Positions 8,028-18,100 of a stretch of DNA of 64,000 nt are shown here, one piece after another. Each line of letters begins with the position of its first letter. Position 1 is the stretch's first letter. The notes beneath the pieces are model-generated. The model was given only the letters and a program-made list of their open reading frames with translations, searched no databases and was not told the DNA's origin. Position numbers and translations under genes: made by a program. Source of the stretch: Lewinellaceae bacterium (GTDB lineage Bacteria > Bacteroidota > Bacteroidia > Chitinophagales > Saprospiraceae); contig JACJYN010000004.1 of the NCBI GenBank assembly GCA_020636095.1, positions 434,001-498,000 of the forward strand. Reading direction: 5' to 3'.

Positions 8028-8798
8028 CTATAAGCTTTCCAGGGCCTTCAGGCTCTTAAAAGCGCGGTAGTTGGTCAGGTCGTGCATGGAAGGCACCACG
8101 GAGACATAATCGTTCTGCAGGGCCCAGATATCGGTATCATCGCCTTTGTCCTCATTGACGAAGCGGCCGGTCAGCCAGTAGTACTTTTGTCCCCGGGGGT
8201 CTTCCGCCACTGTAAACTCTTCATCCCAGCGTGCTTCGGCCTGTCGGCACACCCGCAGGCCTTTGATCTGGCCTTCTTCCAGGTTGGGTATATTTACGTT
8301 GAGCAGGCTGCCTTCCTCCAGGCCGTGGGCCAGCACGTATTCCATCAGCTGTTTGACAAATGGCTTAGCCGGCTCAAAATGAGCATTGTGGGAATAATCG
8401 AGCAGTGAAAAGCCGATGGAAGGAATACCTTCCAGGGAGGCCTCCATGGCTGCCGATAACGTACCGGAGTAGATGATGTTGATGGAGGCATTGGAGCCGT
8501 GGTTAATACCGGAAACGCACAGGTCGGGCTTGCGGTCTTTCAGCACGATATGCTTGGCGAGCTTGACGCAGTCAACCGGCGTTCCCGAGCACTCATAAGC
8601 CTCGATCCCCTCATAAACATCGGAGGGATGAAGGCGTATGGGGTCGCTGACGGTAATGGCGTGGCCCATACCGGATTGGGGAGAATCGGGCGCTACGACC
8701 ACCACATCACCCAGTTCTCGGGCTACGCTCACCAGCGCGCGGATGCCAGGGGCAGTAATACCATCATCGTTAGTAACCAGAATAAGGGGCCTTTTCAT
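8028..8798 (-). CDS. surE: 5'/3'-nucleotidase SurE
   Basis: SurE is a divalent-metal-dependent phosphatase that removes 5' or 3' phosphates from nucleoside monophosphates and is linked to stationary-phase survival. The protein is 256 residues, normal length. It has the N-terminal metal-binding NDDG motif (10-13) and PDSPQSGMGHAIT (about 37-49), the GTPVDCVKL segment, the SGINHGSN metal/phosphate motif (about 97-104) and SGTLSAAMEA (about 111). In many Bacteroidota surE lies next to lpxB; here the two share strand but are separated by three plus-strand genes. Divergent from hemH with a 208-bp gap holding a palindrome. Confidence 0.96.
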   Translation of the reverse strand: MKRPLILVTNDDGITAPGIRALVSVARELGDVVVVAPDSPQSGMGHAITVSDPIRLHPSDVYEGIEAYECSGTPVDCVKLAKHIVLKDRKPDLCVSGINHGSNASINIIYSGTLSAAMEASLEGIPSIGFSLLDYSHNAHFEPAKPFVKQLMEYVLAHGLEEGSLLNVNIPNLEEGQIKGLRVCRQAEARWDEEFTVAEDPRGQKYYWLTGRFVNEDKGDDTDIWALQNDYVSVVPSMHDLTNYRAFKSLKALESL

Positions 8799-8860
8799 AG
8801 GGGTAGCTTTTTTGTGAGCGCCAAAATTAAGGAATTCTGGATCAGGAAGCTATACCGGCG

Positions 8861-8893
8861 GCCGGTTGGTTTTGAAAAAGCAAACCAACCGGC
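8861..8893. promoter_or_regulatory. Perfect 12-bp inverted repeat between surE and hemH
   Basis: GCCGGTTGGTTT (8861-8872) is exactly repeated in inverse at 8882-8893, with a 9-nt spacer. The gap lies between divergent genes, so a terminator is not needed, and no T-tract follows. It could be an operator or another extragenic palindrome; function unknown. Confidence 0.5.
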
Positions 8894-8950
8894 TGCTGGC
8901 AGGCATAATCCAGCTTTCGGCCATAATTCTTTTCTGGCTTGAACTTCAGG

Positions 8951-8981
8951 TTGGTAAACCTGTTAGTCTTTCCGACTTTTG
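8951..8981 (+). promoter_or_regulatory. Candidate Bacteroidota promoter for hemH
   Basis: TTG at 8951-8953 is followed after 20 nt by GACTTTTG (8974-8981), six of eight matches to the Bacteroidota -7 consensus TAnnTTTG. It ends 25 nt before the hemH ATG at 9007. The call rests on motif and spacing only. Confidence 0.5.
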
Positions 8982-9006
8982 CAACTTACACTCAAGGAAA
9001 ATCAAT

Positions 9007-10035
9007 ATGGCAAAGTTTGGAAAAAAAGGCGTTCTGATGGTCAACCTGGGTACTCCAGATAGCCCTACTCGGGGCGCTGTCTACCGCTACCTCAAGGAAT
9101 TTCTGCTCGACCCCCGTGTGATCGACTACCCCTGGCTGGCGCGCAACCTGCTGGTACGGGGCATTATAGCGCCTTTTCGTTCCGGCAGCTCTTCGAAATT
9201 ATATAAGATGTTATGGACCGAAGAGGGCTCCCCGCTGAAGGTGTACGGCGAGCGTGTGGCGCAGGGTGTACAGGAACACCTGGGAGAGGAATACATCGTA
9301 GAGCTGGCGATGCGCTATCAATCTCCTTCCATTGAGTCCGCTATAAGGAACCTGTTGCGCATGCAGGTGTCGGAGATCATCGTTTTTCCGATGTTTCCTC
9401 AGTATGCATCCGCCACCACCGGCTCAATCCATGAAGAGGTGATGCGGATACTGGCCAAGCAGGAAACCATTCCGAATGTGAAGATGGTCAATTCCTACTT
9501 CGACTACCCACCTATGATCGAAATCTTTGCGGATAACGCCCGCCAGTTTGACCTCGACTCTTTCGACCATATCCTGTTCAGCTACCACGGCCTGCCCCAG
9601 CGGCAACTCCGCAAGGGAGACCCCACCGGCAGCCACTGCCAGATAAAGGAGAACTGCTGTCAGTCCCTGTGCCTGGCCAACCAATTTTGTTACTCCGCCC
9701 AGTGCCACGCTACTACCCGTGCCATTGCAAAGGAGCTCGGGCTTCGCCCTGAACAGTATACCACCTCTTTCCAGAGCCGCCTTGGGCCAGAGGCCTGGGC
9801 GCAGCCCTACACTATCAAGACGATCGAGGAACAGGCTGAAAAAGGCGCCAAGCGCCTGCTGGTTTTTAGCCCTGCTTTCGTTGCCGACTGCCTGGAGACC
9901 ATCGTAGAGATCGGTACGGAATACCAGGAGGAATTCGAAGAGATGGGCGGCGAAGAGGTCAGCCTGGTGCCCAGCCTCAACGACAACCCGCGGTGGGTCA
10001 GGGCGGTGGCGGAGCTGGTGGAAGGGTGGGGGTAG
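9007..10035 (+). CDS. hemH: Ferrochelatase
   Basis: HemH inserts Fe2+ into protoporphyrin IX, the last step of haem synthesis. I place the start at the ATG at 9007 (MAKFGKKGVLMVNLGTPDSP), giving 342 residues, typical of the family; the frame is open upstream but that extension overlaps the candidate promoter and palindrome. Visible motifs are VNLGTPDSP, the catalytic-His FSYHGLPQR (about 196) and PAFVADCLETIVEIG (about 283-297) with its conserved Glu. The segment after DPTGSHC holds seven cysteines (SHC, NCC, SLC, FCYSAQC), commonly seen in Bacteroidota HemH and possibly ligating an Fe-S cluster, which I cannot prove. Confidence 0.96.
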   Translation: MAKFGKKGVLMVNLGTPDSPTRGAVYRYLKEFLLDPRVIDYPWLARNLLVRGIIAPFRSGSSSKLYKMLWTEEGSPLKVYGERVAQGVQEHLGEEYIVELAMRYQSPSIESAIRNLLRMQVSEIIVFPMFPQYASATTGSIHEEVMRILAKQETIPNVKMVNSYFDYPPMIEIFADNARQFDLDSFDHILFSYHGLPQRQLRKGDPTGSHCQIKENCCQSLCLANQFCYSAQCHATTRAIAKELGLRPEQYTTSFQSRLGPEAWAQPYTIKTIEEQAEKGAKRLLVFSPAFVADCLETIVEIGTEYQEEFEEMGGEEVSLVPSLNDNPRWVRAVAELVEGWG

Positions 10036-10044
10036 CGAAGGGGT

Positions 10045-10097
10045 GGGGTTCGGGTTTCGCAGTTCGCTTTTCGGCTGCCAGGCGAATCCCGAACCCC
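10045..10097. terminator. Hairpin between convergent hemH and TonB-type gene
   Basis: GGGGTTCGGG (10045-10054) pairs with CCCGAACCCC (10088-10097). It lies between two converging stop codons and may act as a bidirectional terminator, although no long T-run follows. The loop sequence resembles the dispersed GCGAAC-type repeat seen elsewhere in the window. Confidence 0.5.
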
Positions 10098-10116
10098 GCT
10101 CCAACCTGCTCTTTCC

Positions 10117-12552
10117 TCAATTCACCCTTTCCCGTTCCTCCTCCGAGCCGGTGCCCCGTTGGCGCTGGCGTTTCAGTTTGTCATTGCCGAAATTCCGGGA
10201 ATACGTCAGTTTGAAAGTGCGTTGGCTGAAGTCGGCTTCAAAACTGGAGACGAGGTTATACTCGGGGAAATTGCTTTCTCCGCGCCACTTGATCGAGTTC
10301 AATACATCGTCTATGCCGAAGCGGAGCGTACCTGCGGCGCCGCCAAGTTTTTTCTGAATCCCGATGTTTAGTGCGCCGATCGGCAGGAATTCGGCGGCGC
10401 CGAAAAGCCCCTTGGTTTGGTAAAAGCCTACCAGCTCGGCACTGAAATCCTTAGGCAGGGTAAACATATTGATCCAGACTACCCGGAGGTTTTTCGTACG
10501 CAACTGCACCGGCTGGCCGTCGAAATAAGCATTCACCTCCTGCCAGGAGCCGATGAGGTTGTTCTGCATCCTCCACCATTCCGCCACCTGTATGGGGAAT
10601 GCGGTGGTAAAGGAAGCCGTTCTGCGGTTCTTCATGTTTTCCGCTGCAATAAGCTGCTGGTTGGTGCCTTCAATAACCCGGGTCTGGAACCGGGCGATGG
10701 CGCTATCCTCCACCGTGTACTGTATAGAAAACAGGGCCGTTTTGAAACGGTAATCCACCTTTACATTATTGGAGATGGAAGGTTGTAGAGCTGCGTTTCC
10801 GGAAAAAAAGGTGTAGGGGTCCACAAAAATTACGAAAGGCGCCATATCGTTGAAGGTGGGACGGGTAATGCGGCGGCTGTAGGAAATATTTGCCGAATTC
10901 TGGTCATTAAATGTTCTGGACAGGAAAGCGCTGGGGAAGAAATTGCCGTACTGCCGGTCCACAATATTGGCCTGCTCCACTGTGCCGAGGTTAGAATTGG
11001 TATATTCGTAGCGCAGGCCGAGTTTCAGGTCCGATTTGTCGTCCAGTTTCAGGCTAAAAGCCGAGTAGGCGGCGGCAATGCTTTCTTCGAGCTGGTATTT
11101 GGCGGTCAGATTGGGGTCGTTCACTGAGGCGCCGTTTTCGATCCTGGAGACCGTCACATCGTTGTCGAAGTGAGAGACGGTACCTTTTATGCCGGCCTCC
11201 ATCTTCAGTTTTTCAGAAAATGTTTTGGTATAATCCAATTTGCCCACCCCCACTTCGATGGGCGTGGCCTTGCCACTGAAAGTCTGCTCTTGGAAAAGTA
11301 AGGCCCCTGCCCCGTCTGAATAATTAATGAAATAGTTGGTGGGGTTTACGTTATCGTAGCTGAGGTAATCAGCGTCGAAGGTGAGGGTTTCCCCCTCCCG
11401 GATGGTATGCTGGAGGTTGAGGTTGCCGCCCAGGTGTTTCCAATGGTTGACCTCGTCGTTGGCTATGGTAAGTAGGGTATCCGGCAAGCCATTCCGAGAA
11501 ATGGTGGAGTGGTTCATAGCATCCATGCTCCAGCGGTTATCATAACCGGAGAGGAGCACGCCCAGGACGGTTTTGGGGCTCAGGTTCCAGTCCAATCCCA
11601 ACCTGGCGTTGTGGTTGCGCTGGATGGGGTCGCGTACACTGCGGGTATCCGTCCCGATGGTTTCCCCGTTCAGCATGACCTGCCTTCCAAAAGTGAAGAC
11701 CTGTTCCTGCGCCTCCCGGCTGAAGGAGTAATCGCCATAGAGGTTGATGTTTTTCTGGCGATAGTTGAAATTAATGCCGGAAGAGGCCGTTGTACCCTTG
11801 CCATAGCCGCCGGAGAAAGTGTACGCCCCGTTTAGCCCGTTGTCGTTCGATTGCTTCAGTACGATGTTGATGAAGCCGGCATTGCCCTCGGCATCGAAAT
11901 CGGCGGGCGGCGTAGTGATCAGTTCAATGCTCTCAATATTGCTGGAAGGCATTCCCGCCAACATTTGCACCACCGCTTCCAGAGGCATGCGGTTGATCTT
12001 CCCGTTGATCATCACTACCACGCCATCTTTGCCGGCGATGGAAAGGCTGTTGTTCTGACGGTTGACGACGACGCCGGGCGAGCGCTCCAGCACTTCCAGC
12101 GCCGAGCTGCCGGCAGAGGTGATGCTGTTTTCAACGTTGATAACCAAACGGTCGATCTTTTGCTCGAAAAGGGGCTTCTTCGCCACCACCTCAACGGCTT
12201 TCAATTCCTTTACGTCTTCTTGTAAGATGATGGCGTCCAAATTCATTTTGCCCGTCTCACCCTTCATTTGAAGTGGGCTGGAATAATATTCAAGGAAACC
12301 AACCATACTGGCCATCACCAGATAGTTGCCGGCGGCAATATTTTTTAACACGTATTCGCCATTCTCGCCGGAGACTTCTCCCTTTATCAGCGAGCTGTCG
12401 GCAGCCGAGAGGAGGAGTACATTCACAAAGGGAAGCGGCTGCCCGCTTTCTGTCTGAACGGTGCCGGCAATTTGTGATTGGGCTTGCAATGATTGGGAAT
12501 AGAGCAGAAGGAAGAGGAATATTCCTACCAGGGTTTTAGTGCTCGATTTCAT
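10117..12552 (-). CDS. Outer-membrane TonB-dependent-receptor-like barrel (OMP_b-brl_3 type)
   Basis: The product is 811 residues. A signal peptide (about 1-24, ends LQAQ) precedes a carboxypeptidase-regulatory-like beta-sandwich (IAGTVQTESGQPLPFVNVLL, about 27-110), a plug-like domain (about 130-235, with SALEVLERSPGVVVNRQN and VVVMINGK) and a large outer-membrane barrel to the C-terminus. This architecture is that of Bacteroidota TonB-dependent-receptor family proteins with the outer membrane beta-barrel family 3 domain. A clear TonB box is not evident. The substrate is unknown; there is no SusD partner beside it. It is transcribed towards hemH and divergently from the alpha/beta hydrolase. 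Confidence 0.9.
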   Translation of the reverse strand: MKSSTKTLVGIFLFLLLYSQSLQAQSQIAGTVQTESGQPLPFVNVLLLSAADSSLIKGEVSGENGEYVLKNIAAGNYLVMASMVGFLEYYSSPLQMKGETGKMNLDAIILQEDVKELKAVEVVAKKPLFEQKIDRLVINVENSITSAGSSALEVLERSPGVVVNRQNNSLSIAGKDGVVVMINGKINRMPLEAVVQMLAGMPSSNIESIELITTPPADFDAEGNAGFINIVLKQSNDNGLNGAYTFSGGYGKGTTASSGINFNYRQKNINLYGDYSFSREAQEQVFTFGRQVMLNGETIGTDTRSVRDPIQRNHNARLGLDWNLSPKTVLGVLLSGYDNRWSMDAMNHSTISRNGLPDTLLTIANDEVNHWKHLGGNLNLQHTIREGETLTFDADYLSYDNVNPTNYFINYSDGAGALLFQEQTFSGKATPIEVGVGKLDYTKTFSEKLKMEAGIKGTVSHFDNDVTVSRIENGASVNDPNLTAKYQLEESIAAAYSAFSLKLDDKSDLKLGLRYEYTNSNLGTVEQANIVDRQYGNFFPSAFLSRTFNDQNSANISYSRRITRPTFNDMAPFVIFVDPYTFFSGNAALQPSISNNVKVDYRFKTALFSIQYTVEDSAIARFQTRVIEGTNQQLIAAENMKNRRTASFTTAFPIQVAEWWRMQNNLIGSWQEVNAYFDGQPVQLRTKNLRVVWINMFTLPKDFSAELVGFYQTKGLFGAAEFLPIGALNIGIQKKLGGAAGTLRFGIDDVLNSIKWRGESNFPEYNLVSSFEADFSQRTFKLTYSRNFGNDKLKRQRQRGTGSEEERERVN

Positions 12553-12866
12553 TTTACCGCATTTAGTGAAGTTTCATAGTTATTGGTGCAAAAGTAAGGG
12601 CAACCCATCCAAACCTCCTGCACATATCTTGCGAAAAACTGGACTTATCTTCCATTTTGAAGAAAATGGAGGGGATAGTTCAAATTTCTGTGTCTTCTGA
12701 AAAACGCCCCTTGATTTCCCGGAACTTGCGAACGGCGAACAGCGAATTCCGAACACGCCCAAATGGAGAGTTCTTATTCTTGCATTTAACCCGCACGAGC
12801 GTAGGTACCCTCCTGATACCCTGCTCCCTGATACACTACAACACAATTATTCCCTATCTTCCCCTC
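12553..12866. other. 314-bp divergent intergenic region
   Basis: This gap separates the divergent barrel gene and alpha/beta hydrolase. It holds a small hairpin (TCCATTTT at 12651-12658 with AAAATGGA at 12663-12670) and a copy of the dispersed GCGAAC-type repeat (about 12725-12757). The plus frame is open here, but its translation looks like non-coding sequence. I find no convincing promoter on either strand. Confidence 0.6.
12725..12757 (+). repeat. Dispersed GCGAAC-type repeat, copy 1
   Basis: The core at 12736-12756 is a 21-nt exact reverse complement of 58746-58766, and 19 of 20 bases of its GCGAACAGCGAATTCCGAAC portion recur at 24795-24814. It is built of GCGAAC-like heptamers and is confined to intergenic DNA. 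Confidence 0.65.
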
Positions 12867-13745
12867 ATGAACCGTTTAGAACGCTGGCATCGCTCCGGCA
12901 AATCCTTTAACTGGAACAGCCACCGCATCTTCTACCACGAGGAGGGCAGGGGAGAGGCCTTGCTGCTCCTGCACGGCTTCCCTACCGCTTCCTGGGATTG
13001 GCATAAATTGTGGCCGTTTTTGGTGGAGCGCTTTCATGTTATTGCTCCGGATTTTCTGGGTTTCGGTTTTTCCGACAAGCCTCGAAGGTACGATTATACC
13101 ATCGCCCGGCAGGCGGACGTGGTGGAGGAACTGATGGGTTGCCTGGGCATCCAGGGTTTCCACATCTTAGCCCATGATTTCGGGGATACCGTAGCGCAGG
13201 AACTCCTTGCCCGCCACAATGGAAAAGAAGGTAGCTTTGGAGCCGGGCTTTCGATCCAATCCCTGTGCCTGCTCAACGGCGGCCTGTTTCCGGAAGCCCA
13301 CTCCCCCCGGCTGGTGCAGCACCTGATGGCTTCGCCCATTGGATGGTTATTGTCACCCTTTTTATCCAAACGGACTCTCGCACGCAATTTTAACGCCATC
13401 TTTGGGCCGTATACGCCGCCTGAGGAGGTGGAGGTAGACGAATTCTGGTCGCTGATCACTCACAACCAGGGCAAAAAAGTCATGCATCTTTTGATTCGCT
13501 ACATGGCCGAGCGCCGCACTTTTCGGGAACGCTGGGTGGGCGCCCTGCAGCAGGCCACTATCCCCATCCGGTTGATCGACGGGGCAGCCGACCCTATCTC
13601 CGGGCGCCACCTGGCGGAACACTACCTGCAGTTGATCCCCGATCCGGATGTCGTTTTGCTGGAGGGCATCGGGCATTATCCGCAGACGGAGGCGCCGGAG
13701 CTCGTTCTACAGCATTTTCTGGAATTTGTGGAGGGAAAGAGGTGA
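12867..13745 (+). CDS. Alpha/beta hydrolase, haloalkane dehalogenase/epoxide hydrolase-like
   Basis: The ATG at 12867 (MNRLERWHRSGKSFNW) gives 292 residues, a usual length; the long upstream open frame is not coding-like. The oxyanion motif LLHGFPTASWDW lies near 34-45. The nucleophile elbow is AHDFGD, placing Asp104 rather than Ser at the nucleophile position, as in haloalkane dehalogenases and epoxide hydrolases. The acid is probably in DGAADP (about 237) and the base His in GIGHYPQTEAP (about 272). The family hydrolyses C-halogen, epoxide or ester bonds; the substrate here is unknown. It appears to be a single-gene unit. Confidence 0.9.
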   Translation: MNRLERWHRSGKSFNWNSHRIFYHEEGRGEALLLLHGFPTASWDWHKLWPFLVERFHVIAPDFLGFGFSDKPRRYDYTIARQADVVEELMGCLGIQGFHILAHDFGDTVAQELLARHNGKEGSFGAGLSIQSLCLLNGGLFPEAHSPRLVQHLMASPIGWLLSPFLSKRTLARNFNAIFGPYTPPEEVEVDEFWSLITHNQGKKVMHLLIRYMAERRTFRERWVGALQQATIPIRLIDGAADPISGRHLAEHYLQLIPDPDVVLLEGIGHYPQTEAPELVLQHFLEFVEGKR

Positions 13746-13777
13746 CAACTTAAGGCGCCGATGAGGCCCGTCCTCTA

Positions 13778-13882
13778 AATTACGTATCATCTTGAGCGCC
13801 TTTTCGCCCCCGCCTGCCTTAGTACTAAGTACGGCGGGCAGGTCGGCTAAGCCGAAAATCCATCTCAATCTGATGGAAACAT
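13778..13882. repeat. Palindromic intergenic element (element H)
   Basis: The centre CCTGCC-TTAGTACTAAGTAC-GGCGGGCAGG (about 13813-13842) is palindromic. Flanks continue the pairing: ATCTTGAG...CTTTTCG on the left (about 13788-13806) against CGAAAATCCATCTCAAT on the right (about 13854-13870). A similar centre, reverse-complemented and shorter, lies in element A (664-690). It is non-coding, in the 278-bp gap before holA. Confidence 0.55.
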
Positions 13883-14023
13883 AAATATGTCCGACTACTT
13901 AGTTGTCCAAAATTTTTAGTTTTACAAAACCGAAATTTGTGGGATTTTGTGTTCTTTGTGTTTTAGTGGCAAAAAGGGCACAGCCTATCTAAAGAGCTAC
14001 TTTAAAAAATAAAAACCTGCGCC

Positions 14024-15031
14024 TTGGAATACGATCAGATACTCAAAGAACTAAAGAGTAAGCAATACCGCCCCATCTACTTCCTGCACGGCGAGGAATC
14101 CTACTTTATTGACGAGATTTCCCATTACATCGAGAAAAATGTGCTGAGCGAGTCCGAGCAGGCTTTCAACCAGACGATCCTCTATGGAAAGGATGTTGAT
14201 CATCTGGCGATACTGGATACGGCTCGCCGTTACCCTATGATGTCGCCTTATCAGGTGGTTCTTCTCAAGGAAGCTCAGGATATGCGAACCTTACCTGAAT
14301 TGCTCAGCTATATTGAAAAGCCGATGGAGAGTACCCTCTTTGTGATCTGTTATAAGCACAAACGCTATAATTTCAACTCCAAATTCGGGAAAGCGCTGAA
14401 GAAACACGCCGTGGTCTTTGAGTCTAAACCCTTGTACGACAATCAGGTGCCGGGCTGGATCAGTATTTATCTTAAGAGCAGGAAGCTCAGGATCACTCCC
14501 AAAGCCGCTGAACTGATTGCCGAGTACCTGGGCGCCGATCTGTCCAAGGTAGCCAATGAACTGGACAAACTGGCCATCAACCTGCCGCCAGGTACTGAGG
14601 TGAACGATCAGCACATCGAGGCGAATATCGGGATCAGCAAAGACTATAATATTTTCGAACTGCAGCGGGCGCTGGGACAGCGGGACGTGCTGAAGGCCAA
14701 CCGCATTATCAACTACTTTGCCGCCAACCCCCGAAAAAACCCTATGCCCGTCCTGATCGGCGCCTTGTATAGTTATTTCAGTAAGGTCTATCAGTACCAT
14801 GCGGCTAAAAATTTGCCGGAAAAAGAATTATTGAGTACCTTGCAGCTGCGATCCAATTACTTTCTGAAAGAATACCGGGCGACAGCCCGAAATTTCCCCC
14901 CCGCCCAGGCCGAAAAGGCCATAACCCTTTTGAAAGATTACGACCTGATGTCTAAAGGCGTCGGTTACAACAGCACCGGCAAGCCCGAAGGTGAGCTGAT
15001 GAAAGAGCTTGTCTGGAAGTTGTTGCATTGA
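14024..15031 (+). CDS. holA: DNA polymerase III subunit delta
   Basis: HolA (delta) opens the beta sliding clamp within the clamp-loader complex. The product is 335 residues, typical length, with an N-terminal RPIYFLHGEESYFIDEI segment, a DNA_pol3_delta AAA+-like region, an AAELIAEYLGADLSKVANELDKL segment (about 163-186) and a C-terminal helical collar domain ending GELMKELVWKLL. The Walker-like loop is degenerate, as in known delta subunits. The start is TTG at 14024; no ATG occurs before residue ~72, so TTG is well supported. Separated from upstream by element H and from downstream by ~137 nt. Confidence 0.95.
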   Translation: MEYDQILKELKSKQYRPIYFLHGEESYFIDEISHYIEKNVLSESEQAFNQTILYGKDVDHLAILDTARRYPMMSPYQVVLLKEAQDMRTLPELLSYIEKPMESTLFVICYKHKRYNFNSKFGKALKKHAVVFESKPLYDNQVPGWISIYLKSRKLRITPKAAELIAEYLGADLSKVANELDKLAINLPPGTEVNDQHIEANIGISKDYNIFELQRALGQRDVLKANRIINYFAANPRKNPMPVLIGALYSYFSKVYQYHAAKNLPEKELLSTLQLRSNYFLKEYRATARNFPPAQAEKAITLLKDYDLMSKGVGYNSTGKPEGELMKELVWKLLH

Positions 15032-15168
15032 TGCACGCCTCTATGGGAATATTGCTGTCCTGATGCAGGGCTTATGGCCCGACAGATACCCTCTCACAAA
15101 AATGCCCTCCATAGCAACTCGTCCTTATCTCCCCGATGAGTTTATAATTGTTTAAAACCAGATATACT

Positions 15169-18100
15169 ATGACCACAAGGATACTTTGGCTGCTGGCCAT
15201 GCTTTTGACCACGGTACAGCTCGCCGCCCAATTTGCTGTAACCGGCGCCGATACGCCTGCGTTCGGCCCGGTTGAACTCATAGAGGAAGTTTGCCTGGGA
15301 GAAGGCATTCAGGTGCTGGATATTGAGTTCAATGGAGTGCCGTCGGCCGTCGGCCGTTTCTCCGGAGGCCAGAATGCCGTTGGCCTGGGAGCAGGCTTTC
15401 TGATGACTACCGGTGTGGCAGCTACCGCCTCCGGAGGGATTGGGGCGGATCTGCCCGCCTGGTGGGAAGCGAGTGTTCCCAACGGCAGCCAGGCCTCCCA
15501 TCCGGAACTGCTCCCATTAGCCAACGACGAAATCTTCGATGTGGCGGTTTTTACCATCCGGTTCATTCCAACCGAAGATTCCATTATGTTCCGGTATGTG
15601 TTCGCCTCGGAGGAATATCCCGAGTTTGTGTGCAGCAAATTCAACGATGTTTTTGGCTTCTTTCTCACCGGGCCTGATCAGGACGGCAACAGTTCTGTCA
15701 TCAACATCGCCAAAGTGCCGGGGACGGATCTGCCGGTATCCATCAATAGCGTCAACAACGGTAATCCGGGCAACCACCCCCTGTCCAACCTGGACTATTG
15801 CCAGGGCGATAACGGCAGCCTGGACAATGCCGAATTATTCAACAATAACCTTTTTGACGTGCCGGTCTACAACGGCTACACCGACGTATTTGTCGCCAAA
15901 GCTGCCGTGACGCCCTGCCAGGAATACACCATGTCTCTGGTACTGGCCGACATTGGGGACCCCCTTTGGGATTCGGGGCTTTTCTTTGAGGCCCAAAGCT
16001 TTTGCTCCTTCGCAGGTGGAGGGCATGACAGCAGAGAGGAAGTGACGGTGGTGGAATCCTGTTCGCCGGGCCTGCTGGAGGTGGCGCTCGACAATTTCCC
16101 GGATACGGATTTCCCGCTTACCTACACCATCACCGGTACGGCGGAAGCAGGTTCAGACTATACCCTGGCCGGCCTGTCCGGCAGCGGGCAGGTCGAAGAG
16201 CCGGTAGACATTTGGCTGCTGGAACTGGATGCCATAGATGACGGCCTGGCCGAGAGCGCTGAAACCATCGAAATCCTTATCCAGGGCGGGACTTGTGCGG
16301 AGAAGGCCTATATCGTCCGCCTGGTGGATCCGCTGCGGATTGAAGGCCCGGCAAGCGCCCTTTGCTCCTCCGGGGCGGTAACGCTGAATGTCATAGGCGA
16401 TTCTGCCGCACTTGCCAGTTACCCTTTGGTTTGGAATACTGGCCAGGAGGGCGCCTCGATTCAGGTGCAGCCGCAAGAAACAACATCGTATACGCTGGAT
16501 TACGGCGGCTACCTCTATTCCTGCCAGGTGTCCTTTACTGTTGAAGTCAATAGCCCGGAAACTGCGCTGAACCTGGAATTGTGCTCCAATGACGAAGGTG
16601 TAGTTATTAATGGAACACTTTACGACTTTTACAACCCTACCGGTACAGAAGTACTGGCAGGGGAAAGCGCCTCGGGTTGCGATTCTACCGTTTACATCCA
16701 GATCACACCAAAGGTTTCTTATAACCTGGACCAAGGCATCTGCTCCGGGCAGGGTATTATAGTAAACGGAACGCTTTATGATCAGGATAACAGAGCCGGG
16801 CTGGAGGTAATCACTGCCGGCGCACAGGATGGCTGCGACTCAGTGGTGTACGTCAACCTGTCTGTTTTTCCGCAGCAAAGTTCTACCCTGGAGGCTACCA
16901 TCAACGAAGGCGAGGTTTTTTATCTGGGCGGGCAGCCTTTTGCCGCGAATGGAAATTACGAACTGGTATTCCAGGATCAGCAAGGGTGTGACAGCCTGGT
17001 TTTTCTACAGTTGAATGTGAAAACACAAACTACCGTACTGACGGACTCCATTTCAGTAGGGCAGACGGAAACCCTCTGTCTGGACACCTCTTTCTTCCAG
17101 TCGGTGGCCAGCTTTACCGATGCCTGCCCTGATCCGGATGCCGGCACGGAGTGGGGGTTGTCCGACAGCGGCGCCTGCCTGGAATACCTCGGGCTGTCCC
17201 CGGGCATTGATACCGCTTGCCTGGCCCTTTGCGACGATTTTGGCTTTTGCGATACGACTATCCTGATCGTTACGGTATTGGATGATGTACATGCCGTCTG
17301 GCCGGGTGATGTCAATAACGATGGAAAAGTCAACCAGGTGGACCACTGGTCTATTGGTTTGGGATACGGCCTCACCGGCCCGATACGGCCCAACGCCAGC
17401 AACGCCTGGCTGGCGCAGCCCATGTTCGACTGGAATGGCAGCCTTTATTTCATTTATAGTTTTAACCGCAAATATGCTGACTGCAATGGAGATGGGGAGA
17501 TCAACTCCGGCGACACCTATGCGATTTACACTAACTGGGGCCTGACTCACCCTCTGAGCCCGGAAATTTTCGATTATCCGGACCGGTTGATCCCCGCTGC
17601 TCTGGAAGCGGAAAGCCATACACCGGATTTTACAGAGCTGAGCCTGCAGTTGGGAGATGAAACTTTACCCGATGCTTACGGCCTGGCATTTGAGGTGTAT
17701 TTTGACCCGGCGGCAGTTGCAGGTGTCCAATTTTCAGCCGCTGAAAGCTGGCTGGGGACAGAGGGAGAGGATATGTCGGTGCTGACTAAAGTGTTCCCGG
17801 AGATTGGCAAAGCCGTGGTGTCTCTGGTGCGGACGGATCACAACCCTCAGGCAGGTTTCGGCAGGGTAGGGGCGCTGCGCCTGAATTGCGCCGCGAATAA
17901 CTGCGGGGCAATAGCGGTGCGCAATATCCAGTACCTGCAGGCCGATGGCGATGCTTTTGATGCCAGGGGTGAAATCCTCTGGCAGGCGGGAGCGCTGAGC
18001 CCGGTGGCCAGCCAACTGGAGAGTCAGGTGAGCCTTTTTCCCAATCCCGCTCAAGATTTTCTTTGGGTGAATCTTCCGGTTGCCGCCACCGCTCAATTAT

